Shown here: positions 1-5,042 of the stretch, piece by piece | How positions within the stretch are numbered: position 1 is the first letter of the stretch | How the letters are laid out: every line of letters begins with the position of its first letter | Assembly (NCBI GenBank): GCA_943324165.2 | Contig: CALPKO020000149.1 | Span: 1-5,042, forward strand | Source of the DNA: Bdellovibrio sp. ZAP7 | GTDB taxonomy: Bacteria > Bacteroidota > Bacteroidia > Flavobacteriales > Flavobacteriaceae | Length of the DNA stretch: 5,042 nucleotides | Direction of reading: 5' to 3' | Position numbers and translations under genes: made by a program | The notes under the pieces: generated by a model | What the model was told of the DNA's origin: nothing | What the model saw: the letters and a program-made list of their open reading frames with translations, nothing else | The model's database searches: none

Positions 1-353
1 ATCCTACCGTTAGCAGCACTATATGCTGTTGTATTGTCTGCAGATTCAGCAGTAGCCAATACTGGGTCTGCTATTCCGTTTTTCCAAAATCTCATGTTAG
101 AGGTAGTTGCACTTGCAGAAACACCTGTTGTTGTATTCGCTCCTGTAGCACCATTAGTTGGGTACAATCCTGCTCCAACGCTAGCACTCCATCCTGTTAA
201 TGTCCATGACCCACTTGAAAGATCATAAACACTCCCTGGAGCTGTCTGTCCTACAACATTTCCAACCACCAATAATAAAATTGGAATCAGTAGTATTTTC
301 ATTTTAATTATCAGTCTTTCAGCAAACGATAATTGATTTGTAATTTTCTTCAT
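1..353 (-). CDS. Secreted Thr/Ser/Gly-rich surface protein, N-terminal fragment
   Basis: The frame reads open from ATG at 353-351 to the left edge, giving 117 residues; the rest lies outside the window. An in-frame TAA at 380-378 limits the start. A second in-frame ATG at 302 (residue 18) begins a textbook signal peptide, MKILLIPILLLVVGNVVGQ, with likely cleavage near the Gly-Gln at residues 35-36. The ATG at 353 would add an unusually long polar n-region, so 302 is a real alternative start. The mature part (for example SSGSWTLTGWSASVGAG and MRFWKNGIADPVLAT) is rich in Thr, Ser, Gly, Ala and Asn. This resembles beta-sandwich extracellular or adhesin-like proteins that Bacteroidota often export by type IX secretion, but the C-terminal sorting domain that would show this is not in the window. 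The export signal is seen directly; the surface or adhesin role is inference. It stands alone on its side of the intergenic region with its own promoter. Confidence 0.75.
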   Translation of the reverse strand, partial: MKKITNQLSFAERLIIKMKILLIPILLLVVGNVVGQTAPGSVYDLSSGSWTLTGWSASVGAGLYPTNGATGANTTTGVSASATTSNMRFWKNGIADPVLATAESADNTTAYSAANGR

Positions 354-390
354 AGCGTATTTATTACATTTTAGATTTTAAATAACTTCG

Positions 391-420
391 CAAAAATAAA
401 GTTTAAACTACCATCAACAA
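391..420 (-). promoter_or_regulatory. Bacteroidota-type promoter for the secreted-protein gene
   Basis: On the minus strand TATTTTTG (398-391) matches the Bacteroidota sigma-A -7 consensus TAnnTTTG. A TTG (420-418) lies 19 bases upstream, the usual position of the -33 element. Transcription would begin near 385, giving a leader of about 30 nt to the ATG at 353 or about 80 nt to the ATG at 302. The spacer contains the 8-bp palindrome GTTTAAAC (401-408), which could be an operator or chance. This is the best promoter match in the window. Confidence 0.6.
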
Positions 421-559
421 AAGAAAAGTTGTTACCATATTGTTAAGGATACAAAAAACGTTGCGATAAAATTGAATTTAATGCGCTCTAAAGTCACTAT
501 TTAGGGCAATTCCCAAAAAACAGAGGGTCTTTTGTAAAAAATATATTTGTTAATAAATA

Positions 560-664
560 ATTATTTTTTTCTACTCAAAAACAATTTTCTAACAGTTAGG
601 AACGATTTTATATCGGTCGGAAATGATTTTCTACCTTTCAAAAACGATTTTTTATCGGTTAAAT
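560..664. repeat. Degenerate 21-bp tandem repeat, five units
   Basis: Five head-to-tail units, each exactly 21 bases, begin at 560, 581, 602, 623 and 644. The shared pattern is A[CT][AG]ATTTT, then TA or TCTA with a short variable part, ending in A-rich sequence. The unit at 602 contains CGAT-N5-ATCG (603-615), and the unit at 644 contains the same dyad (645-657). The unit at 581 contains CTAAC-A-GTTAG (589-599). The units have diverged, so this is an old array rather than a fresh expansion. Read as protein, the last three units form a heptad-like pattern (TILYRSE, MIFYLSK, TIFYRLN), but a stop codon in the second unit argues against coding. Function is unknown. Confidence 0.65.
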
Positions 665-801
665 GACTAACGGAGGTGCAAAAACTATTTGCGCAGGTGC
701 AAGAGTTATTGGAGAAGTTGAATTATTGGGGGATTAGCCAATATTGGAAAGGAATAGCTGAAATAAGGGCTAGAAAGAAAAAACACACACCTTGTTTTTA
801 T

Positions 802-843
802 AAAAAAAGCGAGCTACTCTCAAAGATGATTTTAGCCCGCTCT
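802..843 (-). terminator. Hairpin terminator after the carbonic anhydrase gene, probably bidirectional
   Basis: Read on the minus strand, GAGCGGGCTA (842-833) pairs with TAGCTCGCTT (816-807) to form a 10-bp stem with two G-U pairs and a 16-nt loop. It is followed by a run of T that begins within the stem end (808-802). The hairpin starts seven bases beyond the TAA of the carbonic anhydrase gene, as expected for a rho-independent terminator. On the plus strand the same stem is followed by ATTTTTTAT (843-851), so it could also stop transcription entering from the left. Confidence 0.8.
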
Positions 844-848
844 ATTTT

Positions 849-1490
849 TTATCGCTTAAATTTTAATTGATAGACTTCATCTAAGTCTTTATCTGAACTA
901 ATATTTACATTCAAGTCGGTCACAAATCCAGAGTTTAAACCATAAGCCCAACCGTGAAGCGTGAGCTCTTGCCCATTTTTCCATGCCGATTGAACAATGG
1001 AAGTTTTGGCTAAATCGTACACTTGCTCCTTTACATTTATTTCTACAAAAGTGTTAAAACGTTCGGTTTCATCTTCGATTGAATCTAGGTATTCATTGTG
1101 CAAACGGTAAACATCTTTTATATGGCGGATCCAATTGTCGATAATGCCTATCGAATCGTTGCCCATCGCTGCTTTTACGCCTCCACAACCATAATGCCCG
1201 CAAACCAAAACGTGTTTTACTTTCAAAACGTTTACGGCATAATCTAAAACACTCAACATGTTCATGTCAGAATGAACAACCATATTAGCTATGTTTCTGT
1301 GTACAAAAACTTCACCTGGTTTAGCCCCAATAATTTCGTTTGCTGGCACACGACTATCAGAACAACCAATCCACAAAAGGGGTGGCGTTTGTCCTTTGGC
1401 TAAATCTTGAAAATAATTAGGGTCTTTTTCTAATGAACTTTCAACCCATACTTTATTGTTGTCTAATATTTTTTTATAAAAATCTTCCAT
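849..1490 (-). CDS. can: Beta-class carbonic anhydrase
   Basis: Cytoplasmic zinc enzyme that interconverts CO2 and bicarbonate. The 213 residues match the normal length of bacterial beta-carbonic anhydrases, and there is no signal peptide. Zinc ligands are visible: Cys43 in IGCSDSRVP, and His99 and Cys102 in GHYGCGG. Asp45 and Arg47 form the catalytic Asp-Arg pair. The block GEVFVHRNIANMV (59-71) and the C-terminal LHGWAYGLNSG (178-188) are also typical of the family. No Shine-Dalgarno sequence precedes the ATG, which is ordinary for Bacteroidota. The gene lies 56 nt downstream of the SulP permease gene on the same strand, with no TAnnTTTG element in the gap, so the two are probably co-transcribed. 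A hairpin terminator follows immediately. The pairing suggests the enzyme handles bicarbonate moved by the permease, supplying carboxylation reactions or pH control. Family assignment is very secure; the symbol follows the E. coli name. Confidence 0.96.
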   Translation of the reverse strand: MEDFYKKILDNNKVWVESSLEKDPNYFQDLAKGQTPPLLWIGCSDSRVPANEIIGAKPGEVFVHRNIANMVVHSDMNMLSVLDYAVNVLKVKHVLVCGHYGCGGVKAAMGNDSIGIIDNWIRHIKDVYRLHNEYLDSIEDETERFNTFVEINVKEQVYDLAKTSIVQSAWKNGQELTLHGWAYGLNSGFVTDLNVNISSDKDLDEVYQLKFKR

Positions 1491-1546
1491 TTTTTGCTTT
1501 ACTATTTCTGTTTAAAATTACTATTTAAATTCATATAAAAAAGAAC

Positions 1547-3187
1547 TTACTCAAAAATTTCTTTTTGGATAAGCTTTCTTTTGGCAACATCGTAGTAACT
1601 TTCAAAAGTCACATGATTTGATTGTAAACTATTGTCGACCAAATCGTATGCATCTTTAAATCCTTTTAGCTTTACCTTGATGTTTTTGTCTTTCGATTGT
1701 ACATTTTTAAATTCTGTTATCAAATCTAAAACATCATGGGCAATGTAAACAGTATCTTGCGCATTGATAATTACTTTTGAATCATTTGGAATTGCTGCTA
1801 ATGTAGTTTTGATGGCCGCTTTATTTAAAAATGAAACTTCTTGCGCCAATTCGATATGGATAATATCACCATCAACATAATTTTCCTTGCGGAAATGATA
1901 AGCTCGTTTCATATTTCCTTTTAAAATAAAAATCACACTAATGATTAATCCAAGCATCACTCCTTTTAATAAATCTGTAAAAACCACCGCGACTAATGTT
2001 GCAATAAAAGGAACAAATTGGTATTTTCCTTTTTCCCAAAAATGAATAAAAGTGGACGGTTTTGCTAATTTATAGCCAACCAATAACAAAACAGCTGCCA
2101 AAGTTGCCAAAGGAATTTTATTTAAAAGTACGGGTACCGAGAGTACAGCTACTAAAAGTAAAACGCCATGAATAATTGCCGAAAGTTTAGATTTTGCTCC
2201 AGCATTGTTGTTGGCAGAAGTCCTTACCACAACAGAAGTCATCGGTAATCCTCCAAGCAATGCGCTGATTATATTGCCAAAACCTTGTGCTTTTAGTTCC
2301 ACATTGGTGTCTGTAAATCTTTTTTGCGCATCCATTCGATCGGCAGCCTCAATGCAAAGCAGTGTTTCAATCGAAGCTACAACTGCAATGGTGGCACCTA
2401 CAACCCAAACTTTCGGATTTGTAATTTGAGAAAAATTAGGTGTTACAACAAAGTTCTTGAAGTCTTCCAACGTTTGTGGCACAGGCAAATTAACTAAATG
2501 TTCTGGCAAAATGGCTAAAAAACTATTGGTAGAAATAAAAAACTGATTTAGTACCACTCCCACTAAAACAGCAACCAATGCACCAGGAATTAACTTGAAT
2601 TTTTTAAGAAAACCAATCTTGTCCCAAGCAATTAAAATAGTCAAAGAAATAATAGTTATTACTATTGATCCAAGTTGAACATGATTAAAAATGGAAAAGA
2701 TTTCAGAAATTGAATTCAAACCATCATTTTGCATGAACGCTTCATCTCCCTCAAAATCTTTATCAAAACCTACGGCATGCGGAATTTGTTTCAAGATGAT
2801 AATTATTCCAATTCCCGCCAACATTCCCTCGATAACATTGGTTGGAAAATAATTAGAAATACTTCCAGCTTTGATAAATCCTAAAATCAATTGGATTAAA
2901 CCGGCTATAAAAACTGCCAATAAAAAGACATCAAAAGCACCCAAATCTGTGATTGCGGTTAATACAATAGCAGTTAATCCTGCGGCTGGGCCAGATACGC
3001 TTAGATGTGATTTACTTAAAAATCCGACAACGACACCTCCCACGATTCCAGAAATTATGCCAGATAGCGGCGGTGCGCCAGAGGCCAAAGAAATGCCTAA
3101 ACACAACGGAAGTGCTACCAAAAAAACTACTAGTCCAGAGGCAAAATCAGCGTTAAAATAACTAAAAAGATTTGTTTTTTTTACCAT
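1547..3187 (-). CDS. SulP-family anion permease with C-terminal STAS domain
   Basis: Inner-membrane anion transporter of 546 residues, full length for the family. The membrane part covers roughly residues 10-425 and has many hydrophobic segments. SulP hallmarks include SGAPPLSGIISGIVGG (36-51), VSGPAAGLTAIV (64-75), ASIETLLCIEAADRMD (271-286) and the conserved core from about 295 to 341 (QGFGN, GGLPMTSVVVRTSANNNAGA). A cytoplasmic STAS domain occupies about 438-530 and includes a VIINAQDTVYIAHDVLDLI core. SulP proteins carry sulfate, bicarbonate or other anions, usually with Na+ or H+. The substrate cannot be read from the sequence, but the adjacent carbonic anhydrase gene favours bicarbonate. 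The start is an ATG with no Shine-Dalgarno sequence; an out-of-frame ATG lies 10 nt upstream. The gene is 66 nt downstream of the small exported-protein gene, with no terminator or clear promoter between them, so a three-gene transcript is plausible. Confidence 0.93.
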   Translation of the reverse strand: MVKKTNLFSYFNADFASGLVVFLVALPLCLGISLASGAPPLSGIISGIVGGVVVGFLSKSHLSVSGPAAGLTAIVLTAITDLGAFDVFLLAVFIAGLIQLILGFIKAGSISNYFPTNVIEGMLAGIGIIIILKQIPHAVGFDKDFEGDEAFMQNDGLNSISEIFSIFNHVQLGSIVITIISLTILIAWDKIGFLKKFKLIPGALVAVLVGVVLNQFFISTNSFLAILPEHLVNLPVPQTLEDFKNFVVTPNFSQITNPKVWVVGATIAVVASIETLLCIEAADRMDAQKRFTDTNVELKAQGFGNIISALLGGLPMTSVVVRTSANNNAGAKSKLSAIIHGVLLLVAVLSVPVLLNKIPLATLAAVLLLVGYKLAKPSTFIHFWEKGKYQFVPFIATLVAVVFTDLLKGVMLGLIISVIFILKGNMKRAYHFRKENYVDGDIIHIELAQEVSFLNKAAIKTTLAAIPNDSKVIINAQDTVYIAHDVLDLITEFKNVQSKDKNIKVKLKGFKDAYDLVDNSLQSNHVTFESYYDVAKRKLIQKEIFE

Positions 3188-3212
3188 GATATATCATACA
3201 ATAATGTTGTTT

Positions 3213-3228
3213 TCCTTAATGATAAGGA
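3213..3228 (-). other. Small hairpin in the leader of the SulP gene
   Basis: A perfect inverted repeat with 6-bp arms, TCCTTA and TAAGGA, and a 4-base loop lies 25 nt upstream of the SulP ATG. No T-run follows on the minus strand, so it is not a typical terminator. It could be a weak leader structure or a protein-binding dyad. Such short dyads also occur by chance in AT-rich DNA. Confidence 0.3.
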
Positions 3229-3253
3229 TTAAATTTAAAAACTATCAATTGTA

Positions 3254-3535
3254 TTATAAATCGGGTGGAGGAGAGAATACAGAAGAAAAAAAGTAATCGT
3301 GTTTGAATCTATTATCAAAAGCAATTAGCGCGATTGAATGGGAAGAGAAATTAAAGCAATCAATTTTTGCAATAGAAAGAGGAACACTAAGGAATTTTAT
3401 TTCTTGCTGGTTTTCTTCTTCCTCTAAATCATAATAAAACGCGATTTTTTCTTTTCCTTCAACAACGCTCAAAACAGAAGGTGTTAAAAGAAAAATAAAA
3501 AAGAAAAACGTAAAGATTTTAACAAAAAACTTCAT
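3254..3535 (-). CDS. Small exported hypothetical protein (93 aa)
   Basis: I do not recognise a named family. Residues 1-18 (MKFFVKIFTFFFFIFLLT) form a basic start and hydrophobic core, either a signal peptide or a membrane anchor. The remainder is short and mixed: an acidic stretch DLEEEENQQE (36-45), one cysteine at residue 60, and a C-terminus ending SSVFSPPPDL, a Pro-rich ending I associate with small exported flavobacterial proteins. Residues 19-27 (PSVLSVVEG) are encoded by a REP-like palindrome at 3456-3481, so part of the signal region seems to come from an inserted repeat. The reading frame is uninterrupted. A TAnnTTTG element lies just upstream. It is the first gene of the probable SulP-carbonic anhydrase unit and is divergent from oxyR. 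No function can be assigned. The intact frame, signal and promoter support a real gene, but with only 93 codons this is not certain. Confidence 0.6.
   Translation of the reverse strand: MKFFVKIFTFFFFIFLLTPSVLSVVEGKEKIAFYYDLEEEENQQEIKFLSVPLSIAKIDCFNFSSHSIALIAFDNRFKHDYFFSSVFSPPPDL
3456..3481. repeat. REP-like palindromic element inside a coding region
   Basis: A 26-bp element is bounded by CCTTC (3456-3460) and GAAGG (3477-3481). Its minus-strand core is TTGAGCGTTGTTGAAGG. This closely resembles the dispersed palindromic repeat with core CTGAGCGTAGTCGAAG that I remember as common in Bacteroidota genomes. It lies in frame in the 93-aa gene and encodes PSVLSVVEG. The assignment rests on recognition, as only one copy is in the window. 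Confidence 0.5.
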
Positions 3536-3549
3536 GCGGCAAATTTATA

Positions 3550-3559
3550 GTTTGCAAAC
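3550..3559. promoter_or_regulatory. Candidate operator palindrome GTTTGCAAAC
   Basis: A perfect 10-bp palindrome covers part of the minus-strand -7 element and the likely start site. A protein bound here would be placed to repress the small-protein/SulP/carbonic anhydrase unit. The outer bases do not extend the symmetry, and the site does not match the E. coli OxyR pattern of four ATAG/CTAT boxes, so the binding protein, if any, is unknown. Confidence 0.3.
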
Positions 3560-3562
3560 ATA
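3555..3562 (-). promoter_or_regulatory. -7 promoter element for the hypothetical-SulP-carbonic anhydrase unit
   Basis: TATGTTTG on the minus strand (3562-3555) is an exact match to TAnnTTTG. It would start transcription near 3549, giving a leader of about 14 nt before the ATG at 3535. No TTG is found at the expected -33 distance, so the promoter may be weak or activator-dependent. A second match, TAAATTTG (3547-3540), lies too close to the ATG to be likely. The 10-bp palindrome 3550-3559 overlaps this element. Confidence 0.4.
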
Positions 3563-3630
3563 AATAAAAGTTTTAATTAATTTTTTAAAATAAGTTTAAC
3601 AAATAAACAACAAGTCAAATTGATTGTTTT

Positions 3631-3638
3631 TATATTTG
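3631..3638 (+). promoter_or_regulatory. -7 promoter element for oxyR
   Basis: TATATTTG matches TAnnTTTG and would start transcription near 3644, about 14 nt before the oxyR ATG. There is no TTG at the usual -33 distance. An imperfect dyad lies just upstream: AAACAA (3605-3610) and TTGTTT (3624-3629) flank TCAA-A-TTGA (3615-3623). This is a plausible place for autoregulation of a LysR-type gene. Confidence 0.4.
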
Positions 3639-3657
3639 TACGACAAAAAATGATGTA

Positions 3658-4602
3658 ATGACAATCACACAACTTCAATATGTTTTGGCAGTCGCTGAAA
3701 ACAAAAATTTTACTTTAGCTGCCGAAAAGTGCTTTGTGACCCAGCCTACTTTGAGTATGCAAATTCAAAAAATTGAAGAAGAACTGAATGTCTTGATTTT
3801 TGACAGGACTAAAAAACCTATTCAGCTTACCGAAATTGGTCAAAAAATTGTCAATCAAGCAAAAAATATTGTCAACGAAGCAGACAGAATTAAAGACATT
3901 GTTGAACAACAAAAAGGTTTTATCGGTGGAGAGTTTAGATTGGGAATTATTCCAACGATCATGCCAACGCTTTTGCCTATGTTTTTGAATAATTTTATCA
4001 AAAAATATCCAAAAGTAAAATTGATAATTGAAGAGCTGAACACCGACGAAATTATCGTTAAACTCAAAAATGGTCATTTAGATGCCGCCATTGCTTCAAC
4101 ACCATTACAAGAAGAAAAGCTGAAAGAAATTGTGCTTTATTTTGAGCCTTTTGTTGCTTATATTCCAACAAATCATTCCATTTCGGACAAAGATGAAATT
4201 GAAATTTCTGACTTGAATATTGATGAAATATTATTGCTACAAGACGGACATTGTTTTCGAGATGGTATTTTGAATTTATGTAAAATGGGTGGAATTGCTA
4301 ATAATAATCATTTTCAGTTAGAAAGTGGAAGTTTTGAAACATTAATCAAATTAGCAGATGAAGGTTTGGGAATGACCCTTTTACCTTTTTTACACACTTT
4401 AGATCTAAAAGAAAATGACCGCAAGAAGTTGCGTCATTTCAAAGAACCAAAACCCGCACGTGAAGTAAGTTTGATTTTTCCTAAAACACAACTCAAAATC
4501 CATATTATTGATGCTTTACGCAATACCATCGCTGGCGTAGTGAAGGGAGCAATTGTTTTTCAAAATGTTCAAATCATTAGTCCTTTGAACAAGAAAATTT
4601 AA
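3658..4602 (+). CDS. oxyR: OxyR, LysR-type hydrogen peroxide-sensing regulator
   Basis: Cytoplasmic transcription regulator that senses peroxide by disulfide formation and controls defence genes such as catalase and peroxidases. The 314 residues are slightly longer than E. coli OxyR (305). Residues 1-60 form the winged helix-turn-helix, including FTLAAEKCFVTQPTLSMQI. A linker helix follows, then the two-lobed sensor domain from about 90. The block LLQDGHCFRDGILNLCKMGG carries the peroxidatic Cys199 and resolving Cys208, at the same numbers as in E. coli. Thr100, Thr129, His198, Arg201, Asp202 and His218 are also kept, and Arg268 probably corresponds to E. coli Arg266. These residues separate OxyR from other LysR proteins. 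The ATG overlaps the stop of a tiny ATG-ATG-TAA frame just upstream. The gene is divergent from the exported-protein/SulP/carbonic anhydrase unit and convergent with the helicase gene. No clear hairpin terminator follows. Targets cannot be read from this window. Confidence 0.93.
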   Translation: MTITQLQYVLAVAENKNFTLAAEKCFVTQPTLSMQIQKIEEELNVLIFDRTKKPIQLTEIGQKIVNQAKNIVNEADRIKDIVEQQKGFIGGEFRLGIIPTIMPTLLPMFLNNFIKKYPKVKLIIEELNTDEIIVKLKNGHLDAAIASTPLQEEKLKEIVLYFEPFVAYIPTNHSISDKDEIEISDLNIDEILLLQDGHCFRDGILNLCKMGGIANNNHFQLESGSFETLIKLADEGLGMTLLPFLHTLDLKENDRKKLRHFKEPKPAREVSLIFPKTQLKIHIIDALRNTIAGVVKGAIVFQNVQIISPLNKKI

Positions 4603-4647
4603 TTTTATCTTAACTTAAATTCTGAAAACTGCTATTTAAAACTGAAA

Positions 4648-4686
4648 ACTGCGACTGCCCACTGCGACTGCCCACTGCGACTAAAA
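4648..4686. repeat. 13-bp tandem repeat between convergent genes
   Basis: ACTGCGACTGCCC occurs twice in perfect tandem (4648-4660, 4661-4673), and a third unit begins the same way (ACTGCGACT, then AAAA, 4674-4686). Within each unit the ACTGC motif itself repeats. CTGAAAACTGC also occurs twice just before (4622-4632, 4642-4652). The array fills the gap between the 3' ends of oxyR and the helicase gene. It is GC-richer than its surroundings and does not form an obvious hairpin. Confidence 0.7.
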
Positions 4687-4687
4687 A

Positions 4688-5042
4688 CTAGTACCATCTT
4701 TTTTTATTCTGTTTTGATGCGTCGGATTTTCTTGATTTATGTGCTCCACCACTTCTATTGGAGTTTTTTGGTGGAGCAGAAGTTGCAGTATTATCCGGTG
4801 AGCCTTCGTGCCATTTATAGGGATGTTCTGTGACTGTTTCTACGTCTACTTTTATAAGTTTTTGGATGTCTTTCCAGTAACCATGCTCGTCTTTGCTGCA
4901 AAATGAAATCGCAATTCCACCATTTCCTGCTCGACCTGTTCTTCCAATGCGGTGAACGTAGTCTTCGTAATGACCGGGTACTTGAAAATTTACTACGTGA
5001 GAAACCTCGAACACGTCTATGCCTCGAGCGGTAACGTCGGTG
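4688..5042 (-). CDS. DEAD-box RNA helicase, C-terminal fragment (RhlE-like)
   Basis: The frame is open from the right edge to TAG at 4690-4688, giving 117 complete residues; the start and most of the protein lie outside. It is the end of the second RecA-like domain of an ATP-dependent RNA helicase. Motif V is visible at the edge ([10 protein letters not shown]), and motif VI is [10 protein letters not shown] with the arginines needed for ATP hydrolysis. The block [20 protein letters not shown] follows. The last 45 or so residues are low-complexity and basic, rich in Ser, Lys, Asn and Arg and ending QNKKRWY. This is a typical disordered RNA-binding tail of RhlE-type helicases, which act in ribosome assembly and RNA turnover, often in the cold. 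A GTG at 5014 is internal, not the start, because motif V continues upstream of it. The family is certain; the subfamily is inferred. Confidence 0.93.
   Translation of the reverse strand, partial: TDVTARGIDVFEVSHVVNFQVPGHYEDYVHRIGRTGRAGNGGIAISFCSKDEHGYWKDIQKLIKVDVETVTEHPYKWHEGSPDNTATSAPPKNSNRSGGAHKSRKSDASKQNKKRWY

Larger units (their letters stand above)
354..848. other. Intergenic region without a convincing gene
   Basis: This stretch of about 0.5 kb separates the secreted-protein gene from the carbonic anhydrase gene. From the left it holds the promoter at 391-420, AT-rich sequence with no recognisable feature (about 421-559), a five-unit 21-bp repeat array (560-664), a less AT-rich stretch (665-800) that keeps a weak 21-bp period, and the carbonic anhydrase terminator (about 802-843). 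The only plus-strand open frame is 676-870. It starts at GTG, runs through the terminator and overlaps the 3' end of the carbonic anhydrase gene, so I do not call it a gene. I see no RNA gene here. Confidence 0.6.

Noticed and set aside
34..228. Plus-strand open frame opposite the secreted-protein gene
   Set aside because: It is antisense to a frame with a clear signal peptide and promoter, and its composition simply mirrors that gene.
542..549. TATATTTG as a plus-strand promoter
   Set aside because: No -33 TTG at the proper distance and no gene downstream on that strand; such matches are expected by chance in AT-rich DNA.
560..664. CRISPR array
   Set aside because: There are no unique spacers; the 21-bp units are directly adjacent and degenerate, and no cas gene is present.
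676..870. Plus-strand 64-codon open frame in the intergenic region
   Set aside because: It starts at GTG, crosses the carbonic anhydrase terminator hairpin and overlaps that gene's 3' end on the opposite strand. I recognise no family in it.
2205..3161. Plus-strand open frames opposite the SulP gene
   Set aside because: They lie wholly within a full-length, strongly conserved SulP frame and show no family features.
3715..4077. Other open frames inside oxyR on both strands
   Set aside because: The oxyR frame has complete domain and catalytic signatures through this stretch; the others are shadows.
4597..4621. Possible terminator AATTTAA / TTAAATT after oxyR
   Set aside because: The arms are all A/T, the loop is 11 nt and no T-run follows, so it would be very weak.
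5012..5014. GTG as start of the helicase fragment
   Set aside because: The frame continues upstream to the window edge with motif V (TDVTARGID), so this codon is an internal valine.

Overview
The window looks like chromosomal DNA from a member of the Bacteroidota, most likely Flavobacterium or a close relative. It is AT-rich, start codons lack Shine-Dalgarno sequences, and several 5' regions carry the Bacteroidota-type -7 element TAnnTTTG. The protein sequences are also flavobacterial in style. This assignment comes from motif and protein recognition only; no search was run.

Layout, left to right. (1) Positions 1-353, minus strand: the N-terminal 117 residues of a secreted Thr/Ser/Gly/Ala-rich surface-type protein, cut by the left edge, with a good Bacteroidota promoter behind it. 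(2) Positions 354-848: about 0.5 kb with no convincing gene. It contains an array of five degenerate 21-bp units, a second stretch that keeps the 21-bp period, and a strong hairpin terminator. (3) Positions 849-3535, minus strand: a probable transcription unit of a small exported hypothetical protein, a SulP-family anion permease with a C-terminal STAS domain, and a beta-class carbonic anhydrase. (4) Positions 3536-3657: a 122-bp divergent intergenic region with -7 elements in both directions and two dyads. (5) Positions 3658-4602, plus strand: oxyR, a peroxide-sensing LysR-type regulator that keeps both redox cysteines at the same residue numbers as E. coli OxyR. (6) Positions 4603-4687: a short convergent gap filled with 13-bp tandem repeats. 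(7) Positions 4688-5042, minus strand: the C-terminal end of a DEAD-box RNA helicase, cut by the right edge.

The functional core is the SulP-carbonic anhydrase pair. The permease plausibly imports bicarbonate (or sulfate or another anion), and the carbonic anhydrase interconverts CO2 and bicarbonate in the cytoplasm, supplying carboxylases and buffering pH. The terminator just after the carbonic anhydrase gene closes this unit. oxyR is divergent from the unit and might influence it, but nothing in the sequence proves that.

I did not find a convincing new multi-gene system. The most interesting material is in small repeats: a REP-like palindrome read through as part of a protein, a 21-bp array with one unit almost copied at the 3' end of the carbonic anhydrase gene, and a palindrome lying on a -7 element in the divergent promoter region.
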